Shown piece by piece: positions 1 to 7,956 of a stretch of DNA of 64,000 nt (position 1 is its first letter; each line of letters opens with the position of its first letter). Under the pieces are notes generated by a model. That model was given only the letters and a program-made list of their open reading frames with translations, did not search any database and was not told the origin of the DNA. Origin of the DNA: Parvicella tangerina. GTDB taxonomy: Bacteria; Bacteroidota; Bacteroidia; Flavobacteriales_D; Parvicellaceae. The stretch covers positions 744,001 through 808,000 of the forward strand of contig NZ_OU015584.1 in assembly GCF_907165195.1 (NCBI RefSeq). The letters are read 5' to 3'. The position numbers were made by a program, and so were the translations under genes.

Positions 1-2164
1 AAGTCACAGAGATGTCGCCACGATGATAAGGGATCATTCGATAACCGTTTCTTGTGCTCCAAACTGTAATTAGTCGATTCTCTGTAAAAGAATAGAACCT
101 TCTTTCAGGAAGAGAAATAGCATTTCCAGTGGCGTACACAAAGATCACGCCTACGTTCCACTGATCAGTAATGTCATACTGCAGTGCAACAGATAAGTCA
201 TGTCTTCGGTCATACTTGGCGGGAAACTCCAAACCACCATCGATATCATCAAATGTTCTCATCGTGCGTGACCAAGTGTAGCCTATCCATCCGTTGAATT
301 TTCCTTTTGCTTTCTTTACAAAGAATTCTGCGCCATAACTGTAGCCATTACCAAACGTCAATTGATTATCTACGTTGTCTGCTACATTGTCCTCTGGTTG
401 TGCATTCTCTTTGTATTCGATGAGGTTCTTCAAATCCTTGTAATATACTTCAACGGAGGTCTCCCAAGCATTGTTGTTGAAGTTTCTGAAATAACCTAAA
501 CTGTATTGAGTGCCGATTTGTGGTTTTACGAGTTCAGATGATGGAAACCATAGATCCGTTGGGAGTGATACAGATGAAATAGATGCGAGGTGAACGTATT
601 GATAATTATGCGCAAAACCAGCTTTGATAGAAGATTTGTCTGGCAGTAGGTATCGCATCGAGAACCGAGGTTCCCAACCATCATAAAAAACTACTTGCTC
701 TCCCTTACCATAAGTTGTGGTGGAGTCTGTTTTTCCATTTATGGGATTTTTGTGATACCTTGTAAAGGGACCAATTTGCTGAAACAGCGAGTAGCGTAAT
801 CCGAAGTTCAAGGTAAAGTTCTCGTTCACGTCAAATTCGTCTTGAATATAAGCAGCACCTTCGTAGGCGAATATTTTTACCGTCTCACCAGTGTCAAACT
901 CGGTTTCACCGCTACTCGCAGAAACGCTCGTTGGGATAAAACGATGATGAATAAAATTCCAGCCGGCTTGGATCTCATTTCTGGTGCTCATAAAGTAGGT
1001 GAGATCCTGCTTGAAATTCCAATCTTGAATTCCAGATGAGATTTCAAATCGAAAGTCATCTACGCTTGATGAAAAGCCAAAATCAAAATCAGTGAATATC
1101 GCTGTTGTATTCAGAAAGAGTTTATCATTAAACAAATGATTCCAGCGCAATGAACCTGTTGCATTTCCCCAAGGGACATCAAAGTTGATTCCAATGTTTT
1201 TGTCTTTGTAAGTAAACACATCTCGACCAAAGTACCCGCTTAAGAATAGCCTGTCTTTATCGGATACAATCCAGTTGAACTTGGCCGTGAGATCATAAAA
1301 GTAATAGCCAGAACCTTTGATAGCCGCTGTCTCTTTGATGAATGGATCAACCAGCACATCAATGTAAGTTCGTCTTGCTGAGATGATGAAGGATGCGGTG
1401 TCTTTTTTTATTGGCCCTTCCAACGTGAATCTTGAAGCAATTAATCCAATGCCACCTTCACCGTGAAACTCTTTGTAGTTCCCATCTTTCATTGTGATAT
1501 CGAGTACAGATGCTAGTTTGGTTCCGTATTTTGCGGGCATACCTCCCTTGATCATGTTGATGTTCTTGATTGCGTCAGCATTAAAAACGGAGAAGAATCC
1601 GAAGAGGTGAGAAGCATTATACACGGGTGCTCCATCCAATAAAATGAGGTTTTGATCGGGACCACCACCTCGAACGTAAAACCCTGTATTCCCTTCCCCA
1701 GAAGATTGAACACCCGGCAAAAGTTGTATGGTTTTGAGAACATCTACCTCACCCATGAATGCAGGAAGTGACTTAATCTTGTCCACGTTCAGGTCAATTT
1801 GCCCCATTTGCGTGGAATTCGTGTTGTCATTTGCTTTCCCTTCGACAATGACCTCTTCCATGACTTGAGAACTTTCGCCTAATTCTACGTTTAATTTAAC
1901 GTCTTCATTGAGGTCAATTTGTTTAGTAACTTCCTCATATCCAACAAAAGAATAGGTTACGTCATAAGATCCTTCAGGAACAGTCAATGAATAAAATCCA
2001 TAGACATTACTGGTTGCTCCTTTTGAAATACTGGGAATATAAACCGTTGCACCAATTAAAACCTCCCCAGAAGCCTTGTCTTTGATATAGCCACTTAACG
2101 TTTGCTTATGCTGAGCAAATGTCAGAATGGGTAAGAGTAGTAGAACCGAAAGAAAGTTTTTCAT
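1..2164 (-). CDS. TonB-dependent receptor, C-terminus beyond window
   Basis: Outer-membrane receptor that imports a bound nutrient using TonB energy. About 721 residues are visible and the C-terminal end of the barrel lies outside the window, so there is no stop codon here. The protein opens with a signal peptide (MKNFLSVLLLLPILTFAQ), then a carboxypeptidase-regulatory-like beta domain (about 20-105), then a plug domain with the GEGNTGFYVRGGGPDQNLIL-type motif near residue 160, then barrel strands. The start ATG at 2164 is supported by the signal peptide and by a TAACTTTG box at 2183-2190 on the minus strand. It is a paralogue of the broken receptor at 51750-54103, with very similar plug and early barrel sequence. 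The ligand cannot be read from sequence. Confidence 0.93.
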   Translation of the reverse strand, partial: MKNFLSVLLLLPILTFAQHKQTLSGYIKDKASGEVLIGATVYIPSISKGATSNVYGFYSLTVPEGSYDVTYSFVGYEEVTKQIDLNEDVKLNVELGESSQVMEEVIVEGKANDNTNSTQMGQIDLNVDKIKSLPAFMGEVDVLKTIQLLPGVQSSGEGNTGFYVRGGGPDQNLILLDGAPVYNASHLFGFFSVFNADAIKNINMIKGGMPAKYGTKLASVLDITMKDGNYKEFHGEGGIGLIASRFTLEGPIKKDTASFIISARRTYIDVLVDPFIKETAAIKGSGYYFYDLTAKFNWIVSDKDRLFLSGYFGRDVFTYKDKNIGINFDVPWGNATGSLRWNHLFNDKLFLNTTAIFTDFDFGFSSSVDDFRFEISSGIQDWNFKQDLTYFMSTRNEIQAGWNFIHHRFIPTSVSASSGETEFDTGETVKIFAYEGAAYIQDEFDVNENFTLNFGLRYSLFQQIGPFTRYHKNPINGKTDSTTTYGKGEQVVFYDGWEPRFSMRYLLPDKSSIKAGFAHNYQYVHLASISSVSLPTDLWFPSSELVKPQIGTQYSLGYFRNFNNNAWETSVEVYYKDLKNLIEYKENAQPEDNVADNVDNQLTFGNGYSYGAEFFVKKAKGKFNGWIGYTWSRTMRTFDDIDGGLEFPAKYDRRHDLSVALQYDITDQWNVGVIFVYATGNAISLPERRFYSFTENRLITVWSTRNGYRMIPYHRGDISVT

Positions 2165-2226
2165 ATTTCTTTTAAAGCTGCACAAAGTTAAGTGGATTAA
2201 GTGAACTGAAGATTAATTTTTAGTGC

Positions 2227-2262
2227 AAAAAAAGTCCGATCCTTCAATAAGAACCGGACTGC
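2227..2262 (-). terminator. Rho-independent terminator of fumC
   Basis: On the minus strand an imperfect hairpin with AGTCCG/CGGACT arms (2233-2260) is followed by a seven-base T run (A run at 2227-2233 on the plus strand). It lies just after the fumC stop. A T run on the other side means it could also act on the plus strand. Confidence 0.75.
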
Positions 2263-2282
2263 ATTTTTTTTATTCAACTAAA

Positions 2283-3680
2283 TTAGTTCATCGAGCCGAT
2301 CATTTTCTTAGGGTCAACCCACTCGTTGTACTCCTCCTCAGTTACATAGCCTAAACGGATCGCCTCTTCGCGAAGAGTGGTTCCGTTTTCGTGAGCTGTA
2401 TTTGCAATCTCAGCCGCTTTGTAGTAGCCAATTTTGGTGTTCAAAGCAGTTACGAGCATTAGTGAATTGTTCAATAATTCATCGATTCTTTTTTGATTCG
2501 CTTCAATTCCCTGAGCGCAATTCTCATCAAACGAACGACAGGCATCACCGATCAATCGAGCCGATTGCAAGAAATTAGCAGCCATCATAGGTTTGAATAC
2601 GTTCAGTTCATAGTGTCCTTGTGTTCCTCCAACAGTAATCGCAACATCGTTCCCCATAACCTGAGCACACACCATGGTCATTGCTTCAGCTTGAGTTGGA
2701 TTAACTTTTCCAGGCATGATGGAAGATCCTGGCTCATTAGCAGGAATAATCAGTTCTCCAATACCTGATCGTGGTCCGGAAGCCATTAGGCGAATATCGT
2801 TAGCAATTTTGTTTAAAGAGACAGCGATTTGCTTCAATGCTCCATGTGACTCTACAATTGCATCGTGTGCAGCAAGTGCTTCGAATTTGTTTTCGGCAGT
2901 TCTAAACGGAAGACCTGTAAACTCAGCAATTTTCTTGGCTACCAAAACATCGTATCCAGCTGGTGTGTTGAGTCCAGTTCCAACTGCTGTTCCACCAAGA
3001 GCTAGTTCTGCTAGGTGATCTAAAGTGTTTTTTAGCGCTTTTAATCCATGATCCAACTGAGAAACGTACCCAGAGAATTCTTGGCCAATGGTTAAGGGGG
3101 TTGCATCCATCAAGTGGGTTCTTCCGATTTTAACCGTGTCCTTGAACTGCTCTGACTTTCTTTTTAACGTATCTCTTAATTGCTCAATTCCTGGAATAGT
3201 ATTTTCAATCACCATTTTATAACATGCGATGTGCATTCCAGTAGGAAAGGTATCATTAGAAGATTGAGACTTGTTGACATCATCATTAGGCTGAAGAACT
3301 TTTTCTCCTTCTCCAATTTTTCTTCCAGCAAGTTCTTGAGCTCGGTGTGCAACGACTTCATTTACATTCATGTTTGATTGCGTTCCAGAACCTGTCTGCC
3401 AAATAACCAATGGAAATTGATCATCCAATTTTCCGGTTAAGATTTCATCACACACTTTTGAAATGAGGTCTCTCTTTTCTTCCGCTAAGACACCTAATTC
3501 GCAGTTGGCATGAGCTGCTGCTTTTTTAAGGTAAGCAAATGCATGAACTACTTCGATGGGCATTGACCCCGCAGGACCAATTTTAAAGTTATTTCTCGAA
3601 CGCTCAGTTTGTGCTCCCCAATATTTGTCAGCAGGCACTTTTACTTCACCAATAGTGTCTTTTTCTATTCTAAAATCCAT
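2283..3680 (-). CDS. fumC: class II fumarate hydratase
   Basis: Interconverts fumarate and L-malate in the TCA cycle; cytosolic, iron-independent and active as a homotetramer in this family. The 465 residues match the usual length. The superfamily signature [11 protein letters not shown] is present near residue 318, together with the substrate-binding [14 protein letters not shown] segment around residue 97 and the [12 protein letters not shown] segment around residue 187. The gene stands alone, with its own terminator and no partner TCA gene. Argininosuccinate lyase and aspartase share the fold, but the overall sequence and MNVNEV context fit fumarase. Confidence 0.96.
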   Translation of the reverse strand: MDFRIEKDTIGEVKVPADKYWGAQTERSRNNFKIGPAGSMPIEVVHAFAYLKKAAAHANCELGVLAEEKRDLISKVCDEILTGKLDDQFPLVIWQTGSGTQSNMNVNEVVAHRAQELAGRKIGEGEKVLQPNDDVNKSQSSNDTFPTGMHIACYKMVIENTIPGIEQLRDTLKRKSEQFKDTVKIGRTHLMDATPLTIGQEFSGYVSQLDHGLKALKNTLDHLAELALGGTAVGTGLNTPAGYDVLVAKKIAEFTGLPFRTAENKFEALAAHDAIVESHGALKQIAVSLNKIANDIRLMASGPRSGIGELIIPANEPGSSIMPGKVNPTQAEAMTMVCAQVMGNDVAITVGGTQGHYELNVFKPMMAANFLQSARLIGDACRSFDENCAQGIEANQKRIDELLNNSLMLVTALNTKIGYYKAAEIANTAHENGTTLREEAIRLGYVTEEEYNEWVDPKKMIGSMN

Positions 3681-3731
3681 TTGTATTAAAATTTATTTTT
3701 ACCTTCGTTTTGAAACTCAAAGTTAGAAGAT

Positions 3732-3887
3732 ATGTTTTTAGGATTTGTAATATTTTTCTGTTTTTTCTTTTTAGCATTTTGGATATTAATTTTTGCTATG
3801 AGCTTTGTAGGTCTTTGGGCTACATGGGGAGGAATTGAAATGGCAAAAGCTAAATTTGCTAAGAAAGGATTTGACGAGCAGGTCTAG
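3732..3887 (+). CDS. 51-residue membrane protein
   Basis: A short reading frame starting at ATG 3732 and ending at TAG 3885-3887. The N-terminal 30 residues are almost entirely hydrophobic and Phe-rich (MFLGFVIFFCFFFLAFWILI onward), enough for one transmembrane helix. A short Lys-rich cytoplasmic-looking tail follows. A good hairpin terminator starts 26 bases after the stop, which supports a transcribed unit. No family was recognised. It could be spurious, but the composition, the terminator and the clean gap between fumC and the tRNA argue for a real small protein. Confidence 0.5.
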   Translation: MFLGFVIFFCFFFLAFWILIFAMSFVGLWATWGGIEMAKAKFAKKGFDEQV

Positions 3888-3912
3888 CCCTGAAGACAAT
3901 AAGATACTATTT

Positions 3913-3953
3913 AGTCCAGACATTTTGATAAGCTATCAGAAGTCTGGATTTTT
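3913..3953 (+). terminator. terminator after the small membrane protein
   Basis: Nine-pair outer stem (AGTCCAGAC with GTCTGGATT, one G-T pair) enclosing a second small GATA/TATC hairpin, followed by a run of five T. Confidence 0.65.
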
Positions 3954-3970
3954 CATTTCATACCACTAAA

Positions 3971-4027
3971 GGGGAATTAGCTCTGCCGAAACTTCGGGAG
4001 GTTAGATCGCCACACTGGTAGAGATTA
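3971..4027 (+). pseudogene. degenerate 5' fragment of tRNA-Ala
   Basis: The first 13 bases (GGGGAATTAGCTC) are identical to the 5' end of the intact tRNA-Ala at 4142. After an unrelated stretch of about 20 bases, a segment at 4004-4022 resembles the anticodon arm (TAGATCGCCACACTGGTAG against TAGAGCGCTACACTGGCAG). The T arm and 3' acceptor half are missing, so it cannot form a tRNA. It reads as the decayed remains of a second copy. Confidence 0.6.
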
Positions 4028-4141
4028 GATTCTTTGAAGTCGTTCTTTTTGAAACTCGTTACCTAAAAGAGTTTCTGAGGTTTTGTTGAATAAAGCCTAT
4101 TATCTTGGTCGGGCTATTTGGTTGCGGTCAGATTTTAATAT

Positions 4142-4218
4142 GGGGAATTAGCTCAGTTGGCTAGAGCGCTACACTGGCAGTGTAGAGGTCAGCGGTTCGA
4201 ATCCGCTATTCTCCACCA
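4142..4218 (+). tRNA. tRNA-Ala(GGC)
   Basis: A full cloverleaf of 77 bases including the encoded CCA. The acceptor stem GGGGAAT pairs with ATTCTCC (one G-T pair), the D arm carries AGCTC/GAGC, and the anticodon stem CTACA/TGTAG holds the loop CTGGCAG with anticodon GGC. The T arm has GGTTCGAATCC. Anticodon GGC reads GCC and GCU alanine codons. A strong terminator starts 8 bases after the CCA. Confidence 0.96.
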
Positions 4219-4281
4219 AGAAAACAAAGCTTGACGCGAAGTGTTGAGCTTTTTCATTTTATGCTGCTGAGAATTTATTTT
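4200..4281 (+). repeat. direct repeat copy 1: tRNA-Ala 3' end plus terminator
   Basis: The last 19 bases of the tRNA-Ala and the following terminator region recur exactly 160 bases downstream. Identity is complete for about 63 bases and then imperfect to about 4281. This copy belongs to the functional tRNA. Confidence 0.9.
4226..4256 (+). terminator. terminator of tRNA-Ala
   Basis: A 12-pair stem with several G-T pairs (AAAGCTTGACGC against GTGTTGAGCTTT) and a GAA loop, followed by a T run. The same structure is repeated at 4386. Confidence 0.85.
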
Positions 4282-4359
4282 CAGCAAAGTATAAAAATGA
4301 AAAAGTTGTCTTTAGACAAAGATTTGTTTTCGGAATTTGGGAGAAAAGGATCATAACAT

Positions 4360-4441
4360 AATCCGCTATTCTCCACCAAGAAAACAAAGCTTGACGCGAA
4401 GTGTTGAGCTTTTTCATTTTATATGGCTGAGAATTCATTTT
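4360..4441 (+). repeat. direct repeat copy 2: orphan tRNA 3' end plus terminator
   Basis: Second copy of the 4200-4281 repeat, offset by 160 bases. It starts within the tRNA T arm (AATCCGCTATTCTCCACCA) but has no 5' tRNA half in front of it; the preceding 80 bases are unrelated. Its terminator hairpin at 4386-4412 is intact and sits upstream of the sigma factor gene. Confidence 0.9.
4386..4416 (+). terminator. duplicated tRNA terminator
   Basis: Exact second copy of the tRNA-Ala terminator hairpin, inside the orphan repeat. It would insulate the sigma factor gene from tRNA read-through. Confidence 0.7.
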
Positions 4442-4528
4442 ACTCTTCGCAAAGGATGTCCCGAAAATTATTTTCTACTTTAGTGGTTAACCTTTTTCAA
4501 ATAGCTCCATAAAGAGAAAAAAGGGATC

Positions 4529-5065
4529 ATGACAGACCAAGAAATTATTACTTTAATCGAAGAAAGACGAGAGCACAAAGCGCTGGTCAAATTGTATAGG
4601 TATGAATCACGAGTGAGTACCTTGATCAAAAAGTATGGAGGCTCCAAAGAAGATGCACAGGATGTGTTTCAAGATGCATTGCTTATTCTTTGTAAGAACG
4701 TTTGGGCAGGAGATTTTAAACTGACCTCAAAACTGGATACCTATTTATATGGGGTATGTTTCAACCTGTGGCGAACAGCGTTGAAGTCCAAAAAAGGAAA
4801 AGAAATCAATTTGCCAGATGAGTATCGACTAGAGGATCAAAATGAACTCGAAGCTTTGATCGCAAAAGAAGGTAAGATCAAACAAGTAGAAGAAGTGCTG
4901 AAGAAGCTTGGAGACCCTTGTTTGAAATTGCTTCAACTGTTCTACTATCAAGCGAAAAAGATCAAGGAGATCATGCAGGAAATGAAGTACAAAACAGAAA
5001 ATACGGTCAAAGTGCAAAAGTACAAATGCATTGAACGAGCAAAGAAAATGATTGCTAAAGTTTAA
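4529..5065 (+). CDS. ECF-type RNA polymerase sigma factor
   Basis: A 178-residue group 4 sigma factor that would direct RNA polymerase to a specific promoter set. Region 2 is visible as GGSKEDAQDVFQDALLILCKN (about 37-58) and LDTYLYGVCFNLWR (about 70-83), the latter corresponding to the -10 binding helix. The C-terminal part from about 115 is a region 4 helix-turn-helix with KIKEIMQEMKYKTENTVKVQ. The gene is followed after 35 bases by a membrane protein with an anti-sigma-like N-terminus, as expected for an ECF pair. The start ATG at 4529 gives the usual length. The regulon is unknown. Confidence 0.88.
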   Translation: MTDQEIITLIEERREHKALVKLYRYESRVSTLIKKYGGSKEDAQDVFQDALLILCKNVWAGDFKLTSKLDTYLYGVCFNLWRTALKSKKGKEINLPDEYRLEDQNELEALIAKEGKIKQVEEVLKKLGDPCLKLLQLFYYQAKKIKEIMQEMKYKTENTVKVQKYKCIERAKKMIAKV

Positions 5066-5100
5066 TTGGAGGTCTGTCACCCTCAGCAAATTAGAGAATC

Positions 5101-7833
5101 ATGAGAAAGGAATTAGAATTAATAAAGATCATCGAGAAATACCTATTTGGGGAACTAAAAGGTGATGACCTCAAACGTTTTGAAGCAAACCTGGCTAAGA
5201 GTGCAACACTTCAAGACGAAGTAGAGAAGCAGCGATTGGTGATGGAAGGGGTGAAAAATGTATCCGTAAGAAGCAAAGTCAAAAAAGCAAAGAAGTCTTT
5301 TAAAATCAATAAGTGGGGTTGGAATGGGTTGATAGCTATTATTACTGCTGGAGTTGTTGCAGCTGGAATTTATGGGTACGATGCCTTCTTTGGGGATAAT
5401 ACGACTAGCGAGAACATTAAGTATGAATTGAATGAAGAGGGAACTACCTTATGGAGCGAAGCAGATGAAATGATAGCTCCCCAATTCTACACAGTGAACA
5501 ATGACGAGGGAACCGTTTTGCAAACAGATGCGGGAATGATCATCGCAATTCCTGATGGAGCATTTTTGGATGAGCTTGGCAATCCCGTGGCTGGATATAT
5601 CGAGTTAGAAGTTAAGGAAGCGTTAGATGGAGAGTCGATCATGTTAGCAGGACTGAGTACAAAAAGTGGAGATGATCTGTTAGAAACAGGAGGAATGTTT
5701 TACCTCAATGGAAGAAAGGATGGTAAGACGTTAAAGATGAATCCGGATCAACCGATCATAGTGGAAGTTCCAACCGATGAGGTGAAGCTGGGAATGGAAT
5801 TGTATCATGGAGTCAGAAAAGAAGATGGAGGGTTGGATTGGCAAGACCCTAAACCAATTGAGCAATTCTTGATTCCAGTGGATATTCATAGTTTGAATTT
5901 ATATCCGCCTAAATATGAACAAGGGCTTGCTTCGTTAGGCTATGGTTCTGAAGGAAAACAGTGGAAGGATAGTGTGTATTATAGTTTTGGAGGTTTTGGA
6001 GCATCAGAAGGGTATCAAACCATTCCTACGGTGCTACATCCTTCTGGACATATCCCTAATCGAGCACCAAAAGGTTGGGAGTTAGATACGCTTGGTTATG
6101 ATCCGTTTGAAGATGAGACGTTGATAGCTGATGGAATAAATGAGGAAGAAGCTATTAAACTTGGTTACTACAGAGTGGATACAATGTGGGGTGGTGCTTT
6201 AGAAATCAACCCCTCAAAAGTACAAGCATTCTGGAATGATGAATTTCAAAATACTTTATTGGCTACGAAAGAATTTGAAGAACGCATGCCTTTCATTCAC
6301 TGTGTAGCAAAAGATAAAGTGCTGGACTTGTATGTTCATAACCTGGATAAAAAGATGAGTACGGTAGATAGTATGGTGGTTGATTATCTGGGAGGTATTG
6401 AAGGGAGTTGGGGAGAGCCGACTGTTGCCGATGTGGCAAGTGATATTGAACATGGTAAGTTGCTTTTCCAAGCGAACTGCGCCAGCTGTCATAAGACGGT
6501 GTCTTATTCTACGGGACCGCCAATGGCTGGTTCCAAAATGCGTTGGGAAGCTTTTGGTGAAGGTGAATTGGTTTATGAGTGGATTAGAGACAATGGAGCT
6601 TTGAGAAGTTCTGGAAAATCAAAGGCTGCTGAGAGTGTTTTTAATCAATACAATGGTAGTGCGATGACATCTTTTCCTACTTTATCAAATGAAGATATTG
6701 ATGATATTTTTGCTTATGCAGAGTGGGATGCTCTAAATGTTCTTAAGGAAGCAAAAGACTGGAAGGACCTGAATGAAGCATATCTAATAGTACTAGAGGA
6801 GACTGGGTATGAGTTTGCTCCAGAGGAAGATTCTGAAGTTTCTGAGGAGAGTGATTTATCTTATGAAGGTACTGAAGAGCTTGATATCTGCCTAGACTGC
6901 GACATCGAACAACTCAAAGCCAAGTTTGCTGAGTTTGCCTTACAAAATAAGGGTAGGGTAGAAATGAGCCTGAAAGCAGTGAAGATGCTGAAGAAGTATT
7001 ATGAGAAGCATGCTAAAGTTTATGCAAAAGCTGCTGAGAAAGTGCAAAAGAATTTTCAAAAGGAATTGACCAATGCGACTAACAAGTACAATAAGGAAAA
7101 GAATGCTAAAGTGTACGAGGATATTGTTAGAGAAGGGCAGAACCTGACAGAAGAGATCGATAAGAATTTGGATGAAACTTACAAGCAATTAGGGATTCCA
7201 AGACCTAAGGTTCAGATCAACCCTAAAGGACCAAAATATACGATTCCGATCACCAATGCAGGTTGGAATAACATTGATAGAAAAGTAATCGAAGGAACGA
7301 TTGCCAGAGAGACCATCAACGTAGAGTACGAAGGTAAAACGGCAGAGATCAAGTATGAATCGGTTAATGTAGAGGTGGTGGATAGAGATGCTTATGATAA
7401 GGTGTTTGTTTATCTCTTGCCTCATGAGTTAAGTAGCTTTCAGCGAATCACAAAGCGTACAGAAAAAGGTGCTTATACCGAGAACCTGAATGAGTTTTTT
7501 CAGTACGATTTAGTCGTGGTAGGTTACAAAGGAAAGGCCATCTACCTGGGGAGGGAGCAAAATGTTCAATCGCAGAGTTATACCATGAAGATCGTTGAAA
7601 CGGACAAAGGCGACCTGAAGTCTGTGCTACATCATACGGGTAAAAAGAGCTATCGAAATTCATTAGTTGATGATATGCTCGATCAGCAGTCGTTAATGTT
7701 GCAAGAAGCTGTCGTCAATAAAATGGAAGATATAGTTGCCTTTCGACAAGAAATGATGGACTACATTTTTAATTGTAACTCATTTGCGACTTCGGTCATG
7801 ACCGATTCAGTTGGGGTATCTCATGCCATGTAA
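5101..7833 (+). CDS. anti-sigma-like membrane protein with c-type cytochrome domain
   Basis: 910 residues with an unusual layout. Residues 1-65 look like the cytoplasmic helical part of Bacteroidota anti-sigma factors (EKYLFGELKGDDLKRFEANL). One transmembrane helix follows at about 72-96, so the rest should be periplasmic. Residues about 120-265 form a beta domain with GTVLQTDAGMIIAIPDGAF, of a kind seen in Bacteroidota surface proteins. Residues about 445-545 are a class I cytochrome c: CASCH heme site at 460-464 and a likely axial Met522 in AMTSFPTLSNEDIDDIFAY. Residues about 600-700 are a charged coiled coil, then a C-terminal domain of unknown type. The gene lies 35 bases after an ECF sigma gene. 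The role as a redox- or heme-sensing anti-sigma factor is inferred; the domains are seen. Confidence 0.8.
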   Translation: MRKELELIKIIEKYLFGELKGDDLKRFEANLAKSATLQDEVEKQRLVMEGVKNVSVRSKVKKAKKSFKINKWGWNGLIAIITAGVVAAGIYGYDAFFGDNTTSENIKYELNEEGTTLWSEADEMIAPQFYTVNNDEGTVLQTDAGMIIAIPDGAFLDELGNPVAGYIELEVKEALDGESIMLAGLSTKSGDDLLETGGMFYLNGRKDGKTLKMNPDQPIIVEVPTDEVKLGMELYHGVRKEDGGLDWQDPKPIEQFLIPVDIHSLNLYPPKYEQGLASLGYGSEGKQWKDSVYYSFGGFGASEGYQTIPTVLHPSGHIPNRAPKGWELDTLGYDPFEDETLIADGINEEEAIKLGYYRVDTMWGGALEINPSKVQAFWNDEFQNTLLATKEFEERMPFIHCVAKDKVLDLYVHNLDKKMSTVDSMVVDYLGGIEGSWGEPTVADVASDIEHGKLLFQANCASCHKTVSYSTGPPMAGSKMRWEAFGEGELVYEWIRDNGALRSSGKSKAAESVFNQYNGSAMTSFPTLSNEDIDDIFAYAEWDALNVLKEAKDWKDLNEAYLIVLEETGYEFAPEEDSEVSEESDLSYEGTEELDICLDCDIEQLKAKFAEFALQNKGRVEMSLKAVKMLKKYYEKHAKVYAKAAEKVQKNFQKELTNATNKYNKEKNAKVYEDIVREGQNLTEEIDKNLDETYKQLGIPRPKVQINPKGPKYTIPITNAGWNNIDRKVIEGTIARETINVEYEGKTAEIKYESVNVEVVDRDAYDKVFVYLLPHELSSFQRITKRTEKGAYTENLNEFFQYDLVVVGYKGKAIYLGREQNVQSQSYTMKIVETDKGDLKSVLHHTGKKSYRNSLVDDMLDQQSLMLQEAVVNKMEDIVAFRQEMMDYIFNCNSFATSVMTDSVGVSHAM

Positions 7834-7840
7834 GAAAAGT

Positions 7841-7955
7841 TTGTCATGCTGAGCGATAGAGAAGCATCTCCCGAATAGTGATTCTGCTCATGATAAGGAG
7901 ATTCTTCACTCCGTTACACTCCGCCTGCCTGCCGATAGGCAGGTTCAGAATGGCA
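7841..7955. repeat. dispersed intergenic inverted repeat, copy 1
   Basis: Outer arms (GTCATGCTGAGC and TTCAGAATGGCA) and inner arms (GAAGCATCTC and GGAGATTCTTC) form a nested inverted repeat. A second hairpin, CCTGCCGATAGGCAGG, sits near the right arm. The same outer and inner arms occur at 60880-60963, so this is a member of a repeat family. Confidence 0.65.
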
Positions 7956-7956
7956 A

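Noticed and set aside
1552-1743. Short frames inside or opposite the larger genes
   Set aside because: They are antisense or out-of-frame shadows of real genes such as the TonB receptor, fumC, the RND pump and cysS, with no signal peptides or family matches.
4142-4441. A second functional tRNA near tRNA-Ala
   Set aside because: Neither flanking copy has both halves; the 5' copy lacks the T arm and the 3' copy lacks everything before the T arm.
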